DNA of 64,000 bases from Zhengitettix transpicula. Its lineage: Eukaryota > Arthropoda > Insecta > Orthoptera > Tetrigidae. The stretch covers positions 25,082,629-25,146,628 of the forward strand of contig CM073592.1 in NCBI GenBank assembly GCA_037074705.1, written 5' to 3'. Of this stretch, positions 58,615 through 64,000 are shown piece by piece (positions within the stretch are counted from its first letter, which is position 1; each line of letters opens with the position of its first letter). Position numbers and translations under genes: made by a program. Under the pieces are notes generated by a model. It was not told the origin of the DNA and searched no databases. It saw only the letters and a program-made list of their open reading frames with translations.

Positions 58615-58990
58615 TATTAATAATTTTTTCACTGTTAAGCACCAGGTTCAGATTTCTCGCTGTTGACGTTTCTGCGGCCATTCTCCAGTAATGTCTTCAG
58701 ACTTTGTCACGTGTGCGTGGTATTTATATGGTCTCCATACTGCGATCTGATTGGCCGTTGAGGATCGCCTGACGACATTGTCAAGGACGCATGTGTTGCC
58801 ATTCAGGGTAATGTAAGGCGATCCTCAACGGCCAATCAGATCGCAGCATGGAGCCTTGCGAGTCCGACCCTGTAAATACCACGCACACGTCTCGCAGCGC
58901 CGCAGTCTGAAGACAGCGGTAGACAATGGCCGCAGAAACGTCAACAACTAGGAATCTGAGCCTGGTGATTAACCGTAAAAAATAATTAAG
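58615..58990. repeat. Hammerhead-like foldback element, near-perfect arms (family B-like)
   Basis: Arms at about 58615-58770 and 58808-58990 are inverted copies sharing AGGCGATCCTCAACGGCCAA, TCAGATCGCAG, GTATTTA, CAGTCTGAAGACA and GGCCGCAGAAACGTCAAC. The inner GC-rich blocks are almost identical, so this is a recent or gene-converted hairpin. The right core (58907-58942) has CTGAAGA, CA, GCGG/CCGC, A, GAAAC and GTC. The left core (minus, 58700-58668) has CTGAAGA and GAAAC but a mutated stem II strand. Confidence 0.7.
58907..58942 (+). ncRNA. Hammerhead-like core with zero-loop stem III
   Basis: CTGAAGA (58907-58913), CA, stem GCGG (58916-58919) with CCGC (58930-58933), A, GAAA, then ACGT and C17 at 58942. 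Stem III would have two pairs and no loop, so a single copy could not fold it. Paired (dimeric) copies could, as proposed for hammerheads with minimal stem III. Confidence 0.3.
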
Positions 58991-59495
58991 ATCGTAAATA
59001 TTACAAAATCACAATAGATACCAACTTAAGCATTTAAAATATCAGAAAGAGCTTTTAAGATAATAGCATCAACTCAAAATTATTTTTAGTATATAAGAAC
59101 TATTTAACTACTATTCCTGACAGTTTTTTTACCTACGATTATGAATAAATTTAATAGATTTACGGTTTTGAATAATTTGAACCTCCACGAGATTTTTTTT
59201 GCTTAAAATTGTTTTTACAAAATTTTTATTAAACAAAATTGATATTCATCTGACATTGCCATAGGTGTAAAAAATAATAAAAAGCAGTAAATAAAGTCGG
59301 AATAATATGAATTTAATACAATTAAATGAGAGAATTGCATCTCATGCAAAAAACCCAAGGAAAAAATAGATCGCAAAAACGTTGTATCTTTTTTTTGTAT
59401 TTTCAATAGATCACAAAATTGTATTATTTCAAAATGTTCTGACTTATTTGGATAATCTAATTATGTTAGTCATTAACGATGAAGATTTATTTAAT
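58991..59495. other. AT-rich stretch, nothing recognised
   Basis: No gene or repeat family member was recognised. Confidence 0.3.
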
Positions 59496-59697
59496 ACTAG
59501 CTGGGTGCCCGGCGTTGCCCGAGATGTCCCGATACACTCCAATTTCAGTTGCTTTTGCGCTATTTTTATGTAACGCTCCTCGAGGGTGTAGATTTGTAAG
59601 CGGAACATACCCATATGCATACCCACATGTATACACACATAAATACCCGTATAAGACAATTTTATATAATATATATAGATAGATAGATATACATACA
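59496..59697 (+). mobile_element. Family C element, internally deleted
   Basis: It begins ACTAGCTGGGTGCCCGGCGT and ends with TATATAGATAGATAGATATA and ATACATAC. Only about 200 bp remain: the head, a GTAACGCTCCTCGAGGGTGT module piece and an ACATAC-type tail. Confidence 0.65.
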
Positions 59698-60559
59698 CTA
59701 TTTAAAACAATTATTAAATTTGTAGACACATAATTTTTCCTTCTGAAATTAAACTATTTGGTGGTTTTAGCAATCTGCAGTTGGTAGCATTGTATAAAAT
59801 TAATGCAAAACATTACGAAATACGCTGTCTTAAAAAAAATATCAATTTTGAACATTTAAGTATTGTTTTTATCATAATTCTATGTATCTTCCAGTGCGTA
59901 TTGCATGATATAATTGGGCAACATATTGGTCCCTGATCCCGTTAAATATTCCACGTCAAAAGTCAAGTTATTTAAAAGAAAATTAATGCCATGGATTGTA
60001 TAACCTTTCATAATAAATTATATTTATCACTCGATGTGGTATTGGTAGATTTAATTATACTTATTATTCAATCAAAATATTTTTGCTCAGCTTCATTTCT
60101 CAGAAATTGATCATCTACAACGTCGTTCCCCAAAATGGAAAACAAATATTTCTATCCTAACCTCAAATTTTTGTTTCACGACACAAATTGCACGCAATAA
60201 TTTGTTTACATTTATACAAATTTATAGAAATACGTTGCGTAAAGTATAATTAATTGTACTTTTAATTCAATTTAAATGTTCCTATTTCTGTACATACCTT
60301 TGACTGATGGTGCATTAATTGAATAACGACCATAAAAACTTTGGGAGTTCCGTACGTCATTTTCAATACTTTTATAGTTACAAACACATAATTCAGCAGT
60401 CGTACCTCAGACAAATCTTATTATCTTCAGAAATATTGTACAGGATACAATAGTACGTTATATTATGAAACTTTAAAATCTCGGCCGACACACATTTGAA
60501 TGTATTATAAGGCGCCATATTGGCTTTATCAAAGATAGCGGGATAATTAATTATTCCAA
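59698..60559. other. AT-rich stretch, nothing recognised
   Basis: No gene was recognised. A TTCAATCAAAATATTTTTGC near 60067 resembles the interior of family C at 60647. Confidence 0.3.
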
Positions 60560-60957
60560 ATTAACTTTGCGCAAGGATGGTAAAGTGTTTCGTATTGTTT
60601 TTTATTACTATTCGATGGAGTAATACTGGAAAAAATTTTACTTTTTATTCAATCAAAATATTTCTGCTTTATTTCATTACGAAATACAGAACTATATTTA
60701 GGATGTGTCAATGTCTTGAAAACTTATGACGTCATCGTCTCGTGCAGTAATTTAACACTAATTCGTAACTTATTTCAATTATAATTATTTCCACGTTTAT
60801 TCTAGGGGTTTCTCACCCCCCACAGTACCGGTTCTCGATTTTGGCAGAATATATATACCAATTTTTGTTGCATTCTGTCCACGCGATAAAATTTGTACAA
60901 GAACAACGTAAATACATACATACATACAAATATACATCCTTTTTTATTATATAGATA
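60560..60957 (+). mobile_element. Family C element, 3' half
   Basis: It shares with 43690-43995 the blocks TTTCTGCTTTATTTCATTAC, TGACGTCA (60727-60734), CAGTACCGGTTCTCGATTTT and ACGCGATAAAATTTGTA, and the ACATACAT and TATTATATAGATA tail. The head is missing or too diverged to place. Confidence 0.6.
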
Positions 60958-62929
60958 TCGAAGCAATTTAACTTGAATGTTTCTTGCAGAAAATTAAGTA
61001 AGATCTACTTTTCTTCGTAACTATTTGAATTTAACTCACTTGCATCAGTAAAGATAATAAATTTTCCTTTATTTTCTTCAACGGTTTAATTTTTTAAATT
61101 TTAATTGATCATGATGTTTTACCTACAAAATTAACTGTCACTAGACGGGTAAAATGACTATTATCTCTGTATTTCTAATATTTATTCTTTGAAACACTTT
61201 TGTATTTTGGTTATTTTAATTAGGGAATGAAACAGGTAATATCGATAAATAAGGTCATTGAGGTTTTTGGTACATTGTACGTGTATGTTATATTGGCCAA
61301 AATTATACAATTACATTAAACATTTAGGCCAGGATATTAAAAACATGCAGTGTGTGTGCAGAAAATATAAAATACTGTAAAAATAGAATTATTACAGGTT
61401 GACGAAAAATTTGGGCAATATTCATCATACAGTATGAAGATATTATAATCAGAATTATATTAAATATAAAATAGGTGAAACTATCCAGAGTTTGGTAACA
61501 AAATAATTTTGTTTTGAGCATTTCATTCTAAACATAGAATTGCGCAAGGAGTTGCGTGTCTCTTAATAGATGTCGCGAAACCTTCCATTAACTTACGGTG
61601 ACGCAGTTAGCTATAAATTCCGCAGATTTATTTCTTGACCCTGCAGCCTTGCAAGTAGGTAGACTGACTTTGTATGCTGCTCGTCAGGAGAATGATCTCA
61701 GTGGATCGGAACAATGAATGGCACGGAGATTGGAAGCGTCAGCAAACTTTGATCCTGGTCACACCACAAAAGGCGGGCCGTAGATTAAAAGGAGGCAAGG
61801 GACATAGTCGGAATTGCCAGAGTCCTCGGGGGGAGAAATGGAAATGGTGAGGTAAGGACCCTCTGACGTCACTCCTCATTCAAACAACACACTACTTAAA
61901 TCTCATTCACTAACACGTATCAAAGCTTCAAAGACTCTATTATTTAAAAATAATCATCTCTGATCGGGGAAGATCGAAATCAGACATCAAATCGACATCT
62001 ATGAATCGATTAGACAAATATCTCTTATAACCTTCAAATCTAACCGAATCAAAATATTGTATTTACCAATACAATTCAGAAGTAATATAATATAAATTAT
62101 TACCACTGCTTTATTTAGACTTTCAAATTTATTATCTGTGCATTTATTGAACTATGATTCGTTCTGCTACGAAACCAATCCAATAAGACTGATAACATTA
62201 TTAATATTATATCATAATTTTATTAATATTATTCTTGAAATGTATCAAACCACATATAAGTTCCCTTCATATCTTTTTTTTCTTAGATATATAAACCACA
62301 GGAGCTTTTGGCGCCTTTGCCAAAATAATATGTTTTTTCCCGCCAAAAAACCCATCAATCATACATACATAATTTTACTTACAACATATATTTATTATTT
62401 TTTACATTACATTACAATACATTTTCTTAAGTATTTTCATATCTGTCATCTACTGTAAAATGTCTTCAATGACTTTTATCAAATAAATTTCGTCAATTTC
62501 CCTCCCCCCCCCGCCCCAGTCATAAAATAATATACATACACGTCTTTCACTGTTTCTGGATAGTCAATTTGTCATACTTCAATTTTATCACTCTCTTTTA
62601 TTTACGATAATCGATAATAGTTTCTTGTACATACAATTTTTTTTACATTATTTTACAATTTTTATTAATTATTATTTTCTAATTTTTTGAAACCTGGTTT
62701 TTCCAACATATTGAAAAAGACATTTTATTTTATTTTTCGCCATTAATTTTAATTTTTACAAGTGTACTGTTACACTTGTTCCATTCTTTTTATTTTTTAC
62801 ATTATAATGGCATAGAAAACACCTATATATATAAGTTATTGTTACTCACAGTGGTTTTAAGTTAGTATTATGTTATAATATTTTATTTTTATTTTTAATT
62901 ATAAAGATAACATTGACCGATGCATAAGC
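60958..62929. other. Unassigned AT-rich stretch
   Basis: A GC-richer patch at 61540-61880 includes a TGACGTCA (61864-61871) but no recognised gene. A poly-C run lies near 62504-62517. Confidence 0.3.
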
Positions 62930-63500
62930 GTCTGCGAGGGTTATTCTCTCGCAGGCAATACCTGCAGGGGATGTTCTCTCGCAGGCAGAACCTTTTAGGA
63001 GAGATACGAAGGGGCTACCTTTGGGGATGCCTTTTCCTCTCCGTTTTTGAACTAAGGTTCCCACAAGCCGAGGCACCTCGGCCTGTTCTGAGAGGTGTAT
63101 GTTCCGCAGTCACAGACCTTGGGCATACGGTAAGAGTTGTCCGCTATTCCCATTGGAATAGTCGGCCAGCTGCCTCCTAAACTGGTCGAGGCACGGAGAA
63201 TGGAATGCTGCGTCCCCACAGCAAACCCCTCTCCCGCCATCGGAAAGACGTGGGACATGCACCAAAGGATCGACCTTCCTGATGCAGGTTTTTCTAGGCT
63301 TTTCCCTGCATTTCTTTAGACGAATGCCGGGTAGGATCCTTAAAATATAGCCCGGGGGCCCTAGTTAACCCTTGGCTACTTTCCTCTACCCTTCCGCATC
63401 CCCCCTTTCAAATCCCTTCCTATGCTATTAAAGGGGAGTTGCCCAACGTGGATCACCCTCATGTCGCCTGTTGCCCTAAAAAAATAAATAAATAAAAAAA
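62930..63500 (+). mobile_element. SINE-like family A, copy 17 (full length)
   Basis: Two 5' hairpins (CTGCGAGGGTTATTCTCTCG and CTGCAGGGGATGTTCTCTCG), the full body and tail, then an A-rich tail with TAAA repeats. An imperfect 12-bp repeat AAAGATAACATT / AAAGATTACATT lies at 62903-62914 and 63498-63509 and may be the target duplication. Confidence 0.85.
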
Positions 63501-64000
63501 GATTACATTATTAATAATATAAGCTTAGAACAATAAATATTTTAAAAAACGAGTGTGTTTAGAGAAAAATGCACACAAGGATTAGTGTACAAATATTTTA
63601 ATATGAATTTACGATATTCCACTAACTGCAACCTGTCTTATAGACTTTATAAAGAGCGACTTTCCTCATCAACTTCCTTCTTGTTATTTCGATTCTAAAT
63701 AAAGTCGACAATTATTTGTCACAAAAATATGGTTTTGTGTAATACTTTTTACTATAATTTTCAATTTATTTTGTGACATCTTTATTCATTGTAATTTTAA
63801 TGTTGAGGACGATAATTTGGTCATCAATGTCATATTCAGTGTCTGGATCACACAACGCCATGATTTTATTATTCATGGTGTGTATGTGTGTGCGGGGGGA
63901 ATTTACAAACAAGTGCGTGCACAGTATCCACATGCACACTGGCGACGCACACTCGCTGGTTTACTATTCAACGGCTCGAGCAGTCTCTATCTCTGTACGT
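63501..64000. other. AT-rich end of window
   Basis: No gene was recognised. The last 130 bases are GC-richer and contain GTGTGTATGTGTGTGCG-type sequence. Confidence 0.3.

Noticed and set aside
906..63258. A recurrent 60-70-residue reading frame on both strands in the SINE-like copies (ends GLWEP on one strand, SRVFPAFL on the other)
   Set aside because: It is open because the family is GC-rich and the copies are similar. Its start and end are not tied to element ends, it is open on both strands, and copies vary by frame-changing indels.
1..64000. CRISPR arrays, bacterial operons, ribosome binding sites, rRNA genes
   Set aside because: None is present; base composition, splice signals and retroelements indicate eukaryotic nuclear DNA.

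Overview
The window looks like nuclear DNA of an arthropod, probably an insect with a large, repeat-rich genome. It is strongly AT-rich, has no long open reading frames or operons, and carries many dispersed repeats, a decayed mariner transposase and isolated exon-like islands with splice signals. The species cannot be named from the sequence alone.

The only well-supported protein-coding piece is a minus-strand first exon at 29307-29369. It encodes a 21-residue signal peptide, sits behind a TATA box and short leader, and ends at a consensus splice donor; its other exons are not recognised in the window. Weaker exon candidates with splice signals lie at 3501-3653, 6898-6934, 36863-36916 and 46855-46940. 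Most short ORFs in the window are incidental frames inside repeats.

Repeats make up most of the recognisable content. Family A is a GC-rich, SINE-like retroposon of about 560-600 bp with hairpins at its 5' end, a conserved 3' tail and usually a poly-A; about 17 copies, plus tail fragments, are present, several with target-site duplications. Family B is a set of foldback elements whose arms carry hammerhead-ribozyme-like cores (CTGANGA, stem II, GAAAC, short stem III), as expected of Penelope-like elements. Family C starts ACTAGCTGGGTGCCCGGCGT and ends in ACATACAT and ATATAGATA runs. Family D is a tRNA-derived SINE. Family E is a 1-kb LTR-like unit (TGTAAT to ATTACA), truncated at the left edge and present as a head-to-head pair at 54.6-56.6 kb. 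A mariner relic lies at about 18.7-19.6 kb.

Large-scale structure: two multi-kilobase inverted repeats, at 30.98-34.62 kb and 38.36-40.76 kb, dominate the middle of the window. The first contains paired family A copies, and a further copy was inserted in one arm only. Smaller near-perfect hairpins occur at 5.8, 17.2, 23.5, 25.7 and 58.8 kb. Apart from these the sequence is AT-rich intergenic or intronic DNA. The most unusual content is the set of hammerhead-like motifs in foldback elements, including a 101-bp insertion with a 12-bp target duplication nested inside another such element.
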